Source: Alteromonas sp. V450 (GTDB lineage Bacteria > Pseudomonadota > Gammaproteobacteria > Enterobacterales > Alteromonadaceae). Taken from it: a DNA stretch of 64,000 nt. A model generated the notes under the pieces. It was not told the DNA's origin and did not search any database. It saw nothing but the letters and a program-made list of their open reading frames with translations. Positions 1 to 8,868 of the stretch are shown here, in pieces. The stretch spans positions 2,976,001 to 3,040,000 of the forward strand of contig NZ_MODU01000004.1 of NCBI RefSeq assembly GCF_001885075.1. Reading direction: 5' to 3'. The position numbers were made by a program, and so were the translations under genes. Position 1 is the first letter of the stretch. Each line of letters starts with the position of its first letter.

Positions 1-18
1 CGGAAAAAGGAACACGCT

Positions 19-228
19 ATGCAAAATGGAAAGGCGTTAGAGTATATGTGCCCATGTTGTGGCGAAGTTAACTTTTTGGATATTGATTGCACAAAAGATA
101 TGTATAAAGAGAAACTTGAACCTTGCAAATGCTGTAAAAGGATCCTCAGCTTAACCGCAGCAGACGGTGTGTTAGGCCGAATTAACCTTATCGTCGATAC
201 TCATGACACCGAGCGGTTGTTAAAATGA
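19..228 (+). CDS. small zinc-ribbon-like protein
   Basis: A 69-residue protein with two cysteine knuckles, CPCC at about residues 11-14 and CKCC at about 36-39, spaced as in a minimal zinc ribbon. The family is not recognised. A zinc-binding or nucleic-acid-binding role is inferred from the cysteines only. The ATG is preceded by AAAGGA at good spacing, and no signal peptide or membrane segment is seen. A terminator hairpin overlaps the stop codon, so this looks like the last gene of a transcript entering from the left edge of the window. Confidence 0.6.
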   Translation: MQNGKALEYMCPCCGEVNFLDIDCTKDMYKEKLEPCKCCKRILSLTAADGVLGRINLIVDTHDTERLLK

Positions 229-247
229 CAACCGCGCAGCATTTTTT
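213..247 (+). terminator. Rho-independent terminator of the zinc-ribbon gene
   Basis: Arms GCGGTTGT (213-220) and ACAACCGC (228-235) pair perfectly around a 7-nt loop. Six T residues follow at 242-247. The stop codon of the upstream gene lies at the loop and right-arm junction. Confidence 0.6.
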
Positions 248-276
248 CATGTAAATAAATTTAGTGGTGTGGAATT

Positions 277-960
277 TTAGCGGAAAAAGTCCTGCTTCAA
301 CGCGCTGTCCGTCAAAAAGCGACCACCTAATGCAGATGTTTTCGTATATGAGTTTGTGTCGCGGATCCCTCTTGCCTTAACGCAATAATGGGTAGCGTTG
401 ATGCTTACTGCGACGTCCTCTGTATTGGTCAACGTTTGCAAAGCCACCAACACTTGCTGCGTTAAACGCTCCTGTACCTGTGGGCGCTGAGCAAAAAAAC
501 CTACCAGCCGATTTATTTTTGAAAGGCCGATAACCGTGTCTTTAGGTATATAAGATACAGTCGCCGTGCCATCAATAGTAACAAAGTGGTGCTCACAAGT
601 GCTGGTAAGGCTAATATCAGACACTTGTACAGGTTGATCTATCTGCATCTTGTTTTCAATAGCAGTAATCTTAGGAAATTTACGATAGTCCAACCCGCCG
701 AATATTTCGTTTACATACATTTTTGCAATTCGCATTGGCGTATCGCACAGACTGTCGTCAGTTAGATCAAGGCCAAGCGTGTCCATTACGTCACGCATCG
801 CGCTTTCGATTCGTTTGCGCTTTTGCTCGTCAGTCAGACCATTAGCCACCATGGGTGTCTCTAAACCCTTGGCTTCTAATGCTTCTCGTACACGTTGTGC
901 TGGCTCTGATATAGAGGGGTCTAGTGCATCGCGCACAATTACCGCTTCTTTTGCTAACAT
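277..960 (-). CDS. folE: GTP cyclohydrolase I
   Basis: FolE converts GTP to 7,8-dihydroneopterin triphosphate, the first step of folate and pterin synthesis in the cytosol. The sequence keeps the zinc and active-site blocks [11 protein letters not shown] and [11 protein letters not shown], and [10 protein letters not shown] and [14 protein letters not shown] closely match the enterobacterial enzyme. The open frame extends upstream to 1035, but the homologous start begins at MLAKEA (960), which restores the usual length of about 227 residues, so that start is chosen. The gene is divergent from folM. FolE and FolM are both used for tetrahydromonapterin synthesis in E. coli; the third enzyme, FolX, is not in this window. 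Confidence 0.93.
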   Translation of the reverse strand: MLAKEAVIVRDALDPSISEPAQRVREALEAKGLETPMVANGLTDEQKRKRIESAMRDVMDTLGLDLTDDSLCDTPMRIAKMYVNEIFGGLDYRKFPKITAIENKMQIDQPVQVSDISLTSTCEHHFVTIDGTATVSYIPKDTVIGLSKINRLVGFFAQRPQVQERLTQQVLVALQTLTNTEDVAVSINATHYCVKARGIRDTNSYTKTSALGGRFLTDSALKQDFFR

Positions 961-1121
961 TACTTTATCCGTTATAACTTCTTTTTTGACCTTGTACGAG
1001 CATAAGTTCGTTACAGATCGATTACGTGGCAACATGACTTTTATTTAATGTCATTGCTACTTACCATGCATATGGCACAGAATAATAAAACCGTTACCTT
1101 TCACCAAAGAAGGACATTATC

Positions 1122-1829
1122 TTGAATTCACCTGTGTTGATTACAGGCGCAAGTCAACGTTTGGGCTTAGCCATGGCAAATAGTCTACTTGACCAGGGCC
1201 AGCACGTTGTCGTGACTTACCGAACACTTCGGCCAAGCATTTCAATGCTTGAGAATAAAGGCGCTACAGTCATACAGGCCGATTTTAGCACTGAGGCGGC
1301 TATTGATCGAGCAATTGATGAGATTAAGGCAATCAGTAAAACCTATCGAGGAGTAATTCACAACGCGTCAGATTGGGCACAGGAGAAAGATAACGATAAT
1401 AAACACGAATTAATGCAGCGCATGATGATGATTCATGCCGTCGCCCCCTACCGCATAAACTTGGCATTAGAAGAGGCGTTGTGTGGCTGTGAAGTGCCAG
1501 CTGACATTATTCATATGACGGATTACGTTCAAGAAACAGGAAGCGAGAAACACATGGCATATGCGGCAAGTAAGGCAGCCCTGCATAACCTGACCCTGTC
1601 ATTTGCTAAGAAGCTCGCACCAAAGGTAAAAGTAAATAGCATTGCCCCAGCTTTGCTTATGTTCAATGAGGGTGATGACGAAGCTTACAAGCAAAAAGCG
1701 CTAGGAAAATCATTGTTAGAGATAGTACCGGGGGCGCAAGAGGCCGTGAAAGCCGTAAACTATTTATTAGATAGCGACTACGTAACAGGACAAACCCTTC
1801 ATCTAAACGGCGGGCGACATTTGAAGTAA
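1122..1829 (+). CDS. folM: dihydromonapterin reductase (SDR family)
   Basis: A short-chain dehydrogenase of 235 residues that resembles FolM, the NADPH-dependent dihydromonapterin/dihydrofolate reductase. The nucleotide-binding turn is TGASQRLG (about residues 8-15), the NAA-type motif appears as IHNAS, and the catalytic YAASK is near residues 147-151. The start is a TTG with AAGGA eight bases upstream; no ATG serves as well. The gene is transcribed away from folE with about 160 bp between starts, so the two probably share a control region. The FolM assignment rests on similarity and on the folE neighbour. A generic SDR is the alternative. Confidence 0.82.
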   Translation: MNSPVLITGASQRLGLAMANSLLDQGQHVVVTYRTLRPSISMLENKGATVIQADFSTEAAIDRAIDEIKAISKTYRGVIHNASDWAQEKDNDNKHELMQRMMMIHAVAPYRINLALEEALCGCEVPADIIHMTDYVQETGSEKHMAYAASKAALHNLTLSFAKKLAPKVKVNSIAPALLMFNEGDDEAYKQKALGKSLLEIVPGAQEAVKAVNYLLDSDYVTGQTLHLNGGRHLK

Positions 1830-1977
1830 AGATTGCCCTCTTTTCGGTTATTCCAGTTTTACTGCATGGCTTAAAGTAATCGTCACCGCCAATTAATTTC
1901 ATCGCCATTTGCCTTGGTCTCATGCTGAGGCATGGCTATAATCCGAACCCTATTTTGTAGCTATTTGGAATTTTACT

Positions 1978-3042
1978 ATGCACGGCAACCGTACTATGGC
2001 GCCTGAATGGCATAACATTGATGCTGTTATGTTAGCGTGGCCTCATGCGCAAACCGACTGGGCTCCATGGTTAGAAGACGCGAGAACGACGTATCTGAAC
2101 GTGATTGCTGCAGTAAACCGTAATGATGCGGGTGTAATTTTATTATGTGCGCCAAGTGACGTAGACGATCTCAACTCTCGTTTACCAGAGAACGCTCGAG
2201 TGCTTATTGTTCCTGCCTCATTTAACGACACATGGATGCGCGACTACGGCTTCATTACTTGTAAAGACAGTGAAGGCAATGGCTCGCCGGTAGAATTTCG
2301 CTTTAACGGTTGGGGCAATAAGTTTAACGCCGCTGAAGATAACCTGGCGAATCAGCGTTATCTTGCCAGCATGTGTAAATCTGTACTTCGCAGCAGCCCA
2401 ATTGTGGCAGAAGGTGGCGCGCTAGAAATTGATGAAGACGGGCATCTATTAAGTACTGCCCAGTGTTTACTTAACCCTGAGCGTAATGGTGATATGTCGC
2501 TAAGCGCTTACGAAGATGCATTTAAAGATATGCTAGGCTGCAGCAAAGTGACTATTTTGCAACATGGTCATTTAGAAGGTGATGATACTGACGGTCACAT
2601 CGACACATTAGTGCGTTTCACGCCGAACAAAGGCCTAGTGATCCAGGCGTGTAACAACCGTCCTAATGACAGTCATTTTGAAGGGTTGAAAGCGTTGTGC
2701 GACGAGTGCGCCCTTGAGCTGCCTGAGCATGAACAGTTTCATCTGCCGCTGCCTAATATTGTAAATGACGAAGGGGATCGCCTGCCGGCATCGTACGCAA
2801 ATTACTTAATTTGTAACAACGCAATATTATTGCCTGTTTACGGTGAAGAGGAAGACGCAGAAGCTATTGAAACTGTAAAGAGAGCACATCCCAATCATAT
2901 TGTTGAACCAATCGATTGCAGTGTACTCGTAAGACAATACGGCAGCTTGCATTGCATTTCCATGCAGGTGCCTACAAATACGTTAAAAGATTCGATTATC
3001 ACCACCTTAAAGAAAGGAGTGTCATTACATGCGCCCAGCTAA
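1978..3042 (+). CDS. aguA: agmatine deiminase
   Basis: AguA hydrolyses agmatine to N-carbamoylputrescine and ammonia, the first step of the arginine-decarboxylase route to putrescine. The peptidylarginine-deiminase fold is seen in DTWMRDYG (84-91), the EGGALEID block (145-152), GHIDT with the catalytic His207, and the nucleophile Cys326 in YGSLHCISMQ. The length of 354 residues is normal. A second in-frame ATG lies at residue 7, so the start is uncertain by six codons. The 3' end overlaps aguB by 14 bp, which implies translational coupling of the two pathway enzymes. Confidence 0.92.
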   Translation: MHGNRTMAPEWHNIDAVMLAWPHAQTDWAPWLEDARTTYLNVIAAVNRNDAGVILLCAPSDVDDLNSRLPENARVLIVPASFNDTWMRDYGFITCKDSEGNGSPVEFRFNGWGNKFNAAEDNLANQRYLASMCKSVLRSSPIVAEGGALEIDEDGHLLSTAQCLLNPERNGDMSLSAYEDAFKDMLGCSKVTILQHGHLEGDDTDGHIDTLVRFTPNKGLVIQACNNRPNDSHFEGLKALCDECALELPEHEQFHLPLPNIVNDEGDRLPASYANYLICNNAILLPVYGEEEDAEAIETVKRAHPNHIVEPIDCSVLVRQYGSLHCISMQVPTNTLKDSIITTLKKGVSLHAPS

Positions 3043-3922
3043 GCTAAAAGTGGGTCTGGTACAACAGGCTGTTGCCGATAACGATAAAGCAACGAACTGG
3101 AATAAAAGTGCCGAGCAAATTGCCAAATTAGCGGCTGAAGGATGCGAGTGTATTTTGCTTCAAGAACTACACAGCACCCTGTATTTTTGCCAGCAAGAAG
3201 ATACTGACGCCTTTGATTTGGCTGAACCAATTCCTGGGCCTGCGACAGACTTTTTTGGTGAACTCGCCGAAAAACACAATATCGTGTTGGTGACATCTTT
3301 ATTTGAAAAGCGCGGTTCAGGTTTGTATCACAACACTGCAGTCGTGTTCGACCGCAGCAAAGAAATTGCGGGCAAATACCGTAAAATGCACATTCCTGAT
3401 GACCCAGGCTTTTACGAGAAGTTTTACTTCACACCGGGCGATATGGGCTTCACGCCTATTGAAACCAGCGTAGGTAAACTTGGCGTATTGGTATGCTGGG
3501 ATCAGTGGTATCCAGAAGCGGCACGTCTGATGGCGATGGCTGGTGCGGACTTGTTGTTCTACCCTACCGCAATTGGCTGGGATTTAACTGACACAGAAGA
3601 AGAACGTACCCGCCAGCATGGTGCATGGGAAACCATTCAGCGCTCTCACGCTGTGGCAAACTCAGTACCGGTTATCGTGGCAAACCGCACTGGATTTGAA
3701 GCGTCACCTGTTGAAGGTGATCCAGGTATTCAGTTCTGGGGACAAAGCTTTGTAGCAGGCCCGCAAGGTGAGATTTTGGCCAAAGCCGAAGCTGAAGGTG
3801 AAACCACGCTAACCGTAGAGCTTGATATGGAGCGTACCGAGCAAGTGAAGCGCATTTGGCCTTACTTCCGCGACCGCCGCATAGACGCCTACGACGAACT
3901 AACCAAGCGCTGGCGCGACTAA
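3029..3922 (+). CDS. aguB: N-carbamoylputrescine amidase
   Basis: A nitrilase-superfamily hydrolase that converts N-carbamoylputrescine to putrescine, CO2 and ammonia. The catalytic triad is visible as Glu46 (LLQELH), Lys119 (KYRKMHIPDD) and Cys156 (VLVCWDQWYPE). At 297 residues it has the usual length. The ATG has an AAAGGAG ribosome site inside the end of aguA. A strong terminator follows at once, so aguA-aguB is a complete two-gene polyamine operon. Confidence 0.93.
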   Translation: MRPAKLKVGLVQQAVADNDKATNWNKSAEQIAKLAAEGCECILLQELHSTLYFCQQEDTDAFDLAEPIPGPATDFFGELAEKHNIVLVTSLFEKRGSGLYHNTAVVFDRSKEIAGKYRKMHIPDDPGFYEKFYFTPGDMGFTPIETSVGKLGVLVCWDQWYPEAARLMAMAGADLLFYPTAIGWDLTDTEEERTRQHGAWETIQRSHAVANSVPVIVANRTGFEASPVEGDPGIQFWGQSFVAGPQGEILAKAEAEGETTLTVELDMERTEQVKRIWPYFRDRRIDAYDELTKRWRD

Positions 3923-3930
3923 CCCAAATA

Positions 3931-3968
3931 ATGGGGGGCAGGATCAGAAACCTGCCCCCCCATTTTTG
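3931..3968 (+). terminator. terminator of the aguAB operon
   Basis: Ten-base-pair G/C-rich stem, GGGGGGCAGG (3933-3942) with CCTGCCCCCC (3951-3960), an 8-nt loop, then a run of T residues at 3963-3967. It lies between the convergent aguB and pdeM genes. Confidence 0.8.
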
Positions 3969-3974
3969 ATAGTG

Positions 3975-4679
3975 TTATATTTTAAATACAATTCCATCAT
4001 AGAGCATGAATACCTGTCGTGAGCGTTTGGGCAGAAGCGTTAGCATTACCTCTTCATCTATATCCAGCCCACCCGTGAACTGACCAAAGGCTGGCATCAC
4101 AAATACATTTTCGTTGTTAGTAAAGCATTTGCCTGAGTAACGGCGGCGGGTGATAACTGTGCGCTTTTTGGGGTGATAATGACCGATAACCTGAGCACGA
4201 GTTTCATTCGTTTCTACTTCGTGTCTGAAAACCATATTATCTAGCACTATTTCAGAACACGGCGTACCCGGTATGCCGTCGGGTAAATCTGGGTCGTGAT
4301 TACCTTCTACCCACATCCACTCGCTCACATTATCGACTAGCCTGCATAAGTGCTGACGGTCCTCAGTGGTCATGCGCGACATACTGTGTTTATCGTGAAA
4401 GCTGTCACCTAAGCTGATTACTCGCAGTGGCTTGTAATCTTCGATGATACTTTCTAACCGCGTTAACGTAGCGGTGGAATCTAAGCTTGGTAACGGGTTC
4501 GCATAGCTGCGTAAATAACTGCCTTTTTCTAAGTGGAGATCAGACACTACAAGCCAATCGCATGCGGGTAAGTACGCCACACCGCGCGCGTCTAACAGCC
4601 ACAAGTAGTCTGCGTATTTTGTAATAGTGATATGGCGCCGGCTTACTTTTTCGGTTAGCCACGCGTCAGTTATTGCCAA
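3975..4679 (-). CDS. pdeM: ligase-associated metallophosphoesterase PdeM
   Basis: A calcineurin-type phosphoesterase of the ligase-associated DNA damage response group. Metal-binding motifs occur in order: SDLHLEKGS (46-54), GDSFHD (91-96), GNHD (126-129) and GHYHPK near 166. The start is a TTG with AGAGGA five bases upstream. It sits 40 bp downstream of the helicase on the same strand, and the partner exonuclease and ligase are 5-8 kb away on the other strand. Family knowledge links these four proteins as a repair module, but the substrate of PdeM is not settled. Confidence 0.85.
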   Translation of the reverse strand: MAITDAWLTEKVSRRHITITKYADYLWLLDARGVAYLPACDWLVVSDLHLEKGSYLRSYANPLPSLDSTATLTRLESIIEDYKPLRVISLGDSFHDKHSMSRMTTEDRQHLCRLVDNVSEWMWVEGNHDPDLPDGIPGTPCSEIVLDNMVFRHEVETNETRAQVIGHYHPKKRTVITRRRYSGKCFTNNENVFVMPAFGQFTGGLDIDEEVMLTLLPKRSRQVFMLYDGIVFKI

Positions 4680-4719
4680 ATTATCCTCTTATTCTTTTCG
4701 TTTTTGCTTCTTTCTAATA

Positions 4720-7326
4720 CTACTCAACAGATGAGCCCGATAATAACGCACGTACTTCATCTAACATGGTTTCAGCTTCGGCGTATAAATTAGCTTGTTC
4801 AATAATAGCTTGTGCGCCAGCGCCCTTCACTTGTTCACTACGCACATCCAGCACTATTGGAATGGCCATGGGCGACGGCTTTTCAAGATTCACTAATGTC
4901 GCTGAATCTACATAGCGAATAAGTAAATTAGCAAGTCGTCGTAAATCTAGTAGCTCACGCTCTGCATCTGCCCGTGCTACTTTAAGTAAGATATGGTCGC
5001 GGTCGTGTTCACGCAATGTATCGTAAATAAGGTCGGTAGAAAACGTTACCTGCTTCATGGTTTTTTGGCTGGCGTGATAGCGCTGTTCAGTGAGGCCACT
5101 CACCACCGCCACTTGCCTGAACGAGCGCTTAAGCATAGGTGCCTGTAACATCCAGTCTTCCAACTCGTCCCCTAAAATATCCGGCTGGAATAGCTGCTGC
5201 AGCTGCCCCTGTGTGATGGCGTTTACTGATGCTACCGATAACCCATAATCGGTTACGCTGAAGCTTAACGGCTTAATGCCCATTTTCTCCATTCGTCGTG
5301 TTAACAGCATGCCCAAGGTTTGGTTCGCTTTGCGACCGTCGAAGGTATAGTACAAAGTGTAGTGCGCCTGTCTAAACGGAAATTGTTCCACAAGCACGTT
5401 GTCAGGATTAGGCAGTTGAGAAAACGCCTGTTGAAGTTTAAGCCACTCTTGCACCTGTGCAGGCAGTGCTCTCCATGATTTCTGAGTAGCCAAAATTGCA
5501 CGTACCCCTTCCGCCAAATAGGTAGATAGCGGCATTTGGCCACCCGCGTAGCTTGGTATTTTCGGCTCTTTCGCTTTTGCAGGCTTGGCATGCAGCTGCA
5601 TGTCGCGAATAGCTTCAAAACGCAGCACTTCTCCGGCAAAGTAGAAGGTATCTCCAGGCGTTAGCTGCTGGGCGAAATACTCTTCAACCTCACCTATAAT
5701 CTTGCCCTGGTTTCCTCTTCGAATACGTTTTACTTTAAGCCGACCTGCTTCAACGATGGTGCCTATGTTTTGCCTGTGCCGTTGAATAACCCGCCGATTC
5801 GCTGGCGAGTACGTGCCATCGTCGTTTTTCGTCAGGCGTTGATATCTCTCATATGCGTTGAGGGCACTGCCGCCATCTTGCGTAAACTGCCACAGTTTGT
5901 CGAAATCATCTCTATCGAGCCCTTGGTATGGCGTGGCGGTAAGTATCTCTTTATACAAGGTATCTGGACTATCAGCCCTACTACACAAGCAGTTCAGTAT
6001 AAATTGCGGGACAATGTCCAGTGCCCCTGGCTGTGGACTTTCCCCGTCTAACTCCCCTTTTTCAATAGCGGTGATCGCCGCCTGACATTCCAGCGCCTCA
6101 AAGCGGTTTGCCGGTACGAGCAACGCTTCACTTGGCTCGTCAAGCCTGTGATTTGCTCGCCCTATCCTTTGCAGCAGCCTGCTTACGCCTTTAGGTGCGC
6201 CAACTTGTATGACCTTGTCTACATCACCCCAGTCGATACCTAACTCCAAGGCCGACGTACATACAATTGCTCTTAGCATACCGCCCGCCATCATGGCTTC
6301 GGTTTTACGACGCTGCTCTTTGCTCAAGCTGCCGTGATAGAGGGCAATGGGAAGCGCAGCCTTGTTTGCCTCCCACAGCATTTGGAACAACAGCTCTGAC
6401 TGAGCGCGGGTATTAACAAAAACCAGTGTGGTTTTGGCGTTTTCAATGGCCTGGTAAATATCATCGATGGCGTAGCGCGCCATAAAGCCGCCAAAAGGCA
6501 TGCGCGCTTTAGAGTGCAGCATTTCCACCTTAGGTTTTTCACCCGCTTTCACTTTTACAATATTAGCGACACCGTCACTGCCAGCCAGCCACGCACCTAG
6601 CGTTTCGGGAAATGCCACGGTGGCAGATAATCCAATACGCTTACAATGCGGTGATAGAACGCTTAACCGCGCGAGGGCGAGTGAAAGAAAGTCTCCGCGC
6701 TTGTTGGCCATTAAACTGTGCGTTTCGTCGATAATCACGCGTTTAAGTTTGCCAAAAAGCTTATCAGCATCGGCGTAGCTCAACATCAGCATGAGCGATT
6801 CTGGTGTGGTAAGCAGGATGTTTGGCGGCTTTTTACGTTGACGCTGGCGCTTGTGTGAGGGCGTATCGCCTGTGCGTGTTTCTGCCGTTATCGGCAGCCC
6901 CATCTCTTCAATGGGCTGTAACAAATTACGATGAATATCTTGCGTGAGTGCTTTCAGCGGCGATATATAAAGGGTATGCAGGCCGCTGAACCCACTCTTC
7001 TCTTTTCCTTTCGTTGCCTGTTTATTTATTGCTTTTGTTTCGACCTGTTCACTGGTTCCGGTCTTCTTAGCAAGCTCCCTGTCTTTCGACATCTCGGCAA
7101 GCTCACTTTTGCTCATCGTCTCAGCAAGTTCGCTTATACCAAATGTCTCAGCAAGTTCGACTAGGCTAGGTAAAAAGCCAGACAGGGTTTTGCCAGCGCC
7201 GGTTGGCGCAATCAATAACGTGCAGTCATGCTGATCCTTTTCCACCAGCATGGTGTGTTGATAATCGCGTAACTGCCAGCCTTTTTGTTCAAACCAGTGG
7301 GCAAAGACTGAAGGAAGTGGAGTCAT
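4720..7326 (-). CDS. ligase-associated DEXH-box DNA helicase (Lhr-like)
   Basis: A superfamily 2 helicase of the bacterial ligase-associated DEXH family, related to Lhr. Motif I is APTGAGKT (40-47), motif Ia ISPLKAL (121-127), motif II DETH (200-203), motif III LSAT, and motif VI QRIGRANHR. The C-terminal half holds the extended Lhr core domain. Between motifs I and Ia there is an unusual insertion of about 55 residues, made largely of nine-residue repeats of the ELAE type (56-100). The frame is intact at 868 residues. It likely unwinds or remodels DNA for the associated exonuclease and ligase; that role is inferred from gene association. Confidence 0.88.
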   Translation of the reverse strand: MTPLPSVFAHWFEQKGWQLRDYQHTMLVEKDQHDCTLLIAPTGAGKTLSGFLPSLVELAETFGISELAETMSKSELAEMSKDRELAKKTGTSEQVETKAINKQATKGKEKSGFSGLHTLYISPLKALTQDIHRNLLQPIEEMGLPITAETRTGDTPSHKRQRQRKKPPNILLTTPESLMLMLSYADADKLFGKLKRVIIDETHSLMANKRGDFLSLALARLSVLSPHCKRIGLSATVAFPETLGAWLAGSDGVANIVKVKAGEKPKVEMLHSKARMPFGGFMARYAIDDIYQAIENAKTTLVFVNTRAQSELLFQMLWEANKAALPIALYHGSLSKEQRRKTEAMMAGGMLRAIVCTSALELGIDWGDVDKVIQVGAPKGVSRLLQRIGRANHRLDEPSEALLVPANRFEALECQAAITAIEKGELDGESPQPGALDIVPQFILNCLCSRADSPDTLYKEILTATPYQGLDRDDFDKLWQFTQDGGSALNAYERYQRLTKNDDGTYSPANRRVIQRHRQNIGTIVEAGRLKVKRIRRGNQGKIIGEVEEYFAQQLTPGDTFYFAGEVLRFEAIRDMQLHAKPAKAKEPKIPSYAGGQMPLSTYLAEGVRAILATQKSWRALPAQVQEWLKLQQAFSQLPNPDNVLVEQFPFRQAHYTLYYTFDGRKANQTLGMLLTRRMEKMGIKPLSFSVTDYGLSVASVNAITQGQLQQLFQPDILGDELEDWMLQAPMLKRSFRQVAVVSGLTEQRYHASQKTMKQVTFSTDLIYDTLREHDRDHILLKVARADAERELLDLRRLANLLIRYVDSATLVNLEKPSPMAIPIVLDVRSEQVKGAGAQAIIEQANLYAEAETMLDEVRALLSGSSVE
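7027..7161 (-). repeat. 27-bp in-frame tandem repeat in the helicase gene
   Basis: On the plus strand the core GCAAG(C/T)TC recurs at 7070, 7097, 7124 and 7151, exactly 27 bp apart. It encodes successive nonapeptides VELAETFGI, SELAETMSK, SELAEMSKD and RELAKKTGT, followed by a decayed unit SEQVETKAI. The period is a multiple of three, so a gain or loss of units would keep the frame. Confidence 0.85.
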
Positions 7327-7549
7327 TGATGGTTCTTGTTAATACTTTTAGCACTTATACGGCAAAACCTTGGTTAGGTTTACTTGTAACGCCTTACGAT
7401 AGATGCACAATGTAATCATCCTCAGCGCGTTTAATGTTTAGATACACTTTTCACTTCGACCCCATGCATTTTCTTAGCGTAAACTTCAGCGCAGAGTTTT
7501 TTACCTTATTATGCTTTACGAATTAGCGATTTTCTTACAAGGACCGTAC

Positions 7550-8728
7550 ATGCGAATTTACTCAATAGACGCCGTTAGAGGTTTAGCCATTCTTGGCATC
7601 TTATTCATGAACATTACGTTTCACCAAAACGGTTACGCTAACTATGCATTTTTTGAAGAGCCGCTATTATCTGACACGGTTATTTCACTTTTTAACTCGC
7701 TGTTTTTGGATGGACGATTTCGTTCTCTGTTCTGCCTGCTGTTCGGTGCGGGTCTGGCAATTCAATTTGAGGCCTGCGAAAAGCGCGGACACCATTTTTT
7801 AGATTTCTCACAAGCCAGACTTAAATGGCTGTTTGTGTTTGGGCTACTGCATGGCGTATTTATATTCAGCGGCGACATCTTGCTGTATTACAGCCTGTGC
7901 GCATTTTTTATTTTAAAACACTTCACACTCCCTCAAGATGAACTCAAAAAGAAAAGTATTCATTACCTTATTGTGGGAAGCGCAATTATGTTAATCGGTG
8001 GGCTCGTCATGGCGTTTGTTTATGACATGGGGGCTGAACTACCAATGCGCCCCAGTGAAACATTTAATGAAGAAGCGGCCTTGTGGCAAAGCGGCTATTT
8101 AGCACAGCTTGGTATTCAAGCATCGTTTATGCTGTCTACGGTTATTGTCGCGCCATTCACTATGCTGTGGCAGTCTATGGGGCTTATGATGTTTGGTGCA
8201 TACCTGTATAGAACAGGCTTTTTTAATCACGGCTTCTCATTAGTGGTCTTTAGGAAGTTAGTTTTGGTTGCTATCGTCACATCTATCATCACAGCACTTC
8301 CACAATTTTTATTCGAACAGGTAACGTTAGATGTGGTGCCCATGTTCACCAGTATTCCAGCTATTTTTTGTGCTTTGGTATACGCTCACCTATTGATAAA
8401 CATAAAACATACTGCAGCGTGGTGGTATCAGTCGCTTATAAACTGCGGCAAAGTTGCACTCACGCTCTACCTAACTCAATCAATAGCACTCGCCGTGCTC
8501 TTTCGCATCGTCATGCCGGCATATTTTCCAAACTTTATTTACAGCGTAACGTTACTTGATTTGCTTCTGGTCACCATTGTCTTCACCGCAGTACAAGTTA
8601 TTTTGGCAAACGCCATTAATAAGCACTTCAACCAAGGCCCCTTCGAAGCCCTATGGCGAAAAATGTATTTGCGCAGTTTTCACAAAAAGCAAAAATTGAA
8701 ACAAGATGAGATAGAGCAACTCACCTAA
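7550..8728 (+). CDS. DUF418 family membrane protein
   Basis: An integral membrane protein of about 392 residues with the family's N-terminal signature IDAVRGLAILGILFMN, many hydrophobic segments and a C-terminal DUF418 block near NCGKVALTLYLTQS. The ATG at 7550 follows AAGGA at six bases and is preferred over the in-frame ATG at 7511. DUF418/YeiB-like proteins are proposed to handle membrane-linked small molecules, but no reaction is established. It lies between the two halves of the ligase-associated repair module and has no obvious functional link to them. Confidence 0.85.
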   Translation: MRIYSIDAVRGLAILGILFMNITFHQNGYANYAFFEEPLLSDTVISLFNSLFLDGRFRSLFCLLFGAGLAIQFEACEKRGHHFLDFSQARLKWLFVFGLLHGVFIFSGDILLYYSLCAFFILKHFTLPQDELKKKSIHYLIVGSAIMLIGGLVMAFVYDMGAELPMRPSETFNEEAALWQSGYLAQLGIQASFMLSTVIVAPFTMLWQSMGLMMFGAYLYRTGFFNHGFSLVVFRKLVLVAIVTSIITALPQFLFEQVTLDVVPMFTSIPAIFCALVYAHLLINIKHTAAWWYQSLINCGKVALTLYLTQSIALAVLFRIVMPAYFPNFIYSVTLLDLLLVTIVFTAVQVILANAINKHFNQGPFEALWRKMYLRSFHKKQKLKQDEIEQLT

Positions 8729-8793
8729 CGCGATGTCGCTTGCACCTTGAAAATTGTGTCTATACTGAACAGTAAACGTAACCTAAATAAGTA

Positions 8794-8833
8794 GGCCTGC
8801 TAAGCTTTACTCTACATTAAAGGTTAGCAGGCC
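8794..8833 (+). terminator. 40-bp hairpin between the DUF418 gene and the solute-binding gene
   Basis: Outer arms GGCCTGCTAA (8794-8803) and TTAGCAGGCC (8824-8833) are perfect. After one mismatch, inner arms CTTTA (8805-8809) and TAAAG (8818-8822) continue the stem around an 8-nt loop. A TTTT run occurs only at about 8841. It could be a terminator for the upstream gene, or a regulatory stem in the leader of the next gene, which starts 35 bp later. Confidence 0.5.
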
Positions 8834-8868
8834 CAATGGCTTTTCCTAAGCTATTGAGGTAAATAGGC

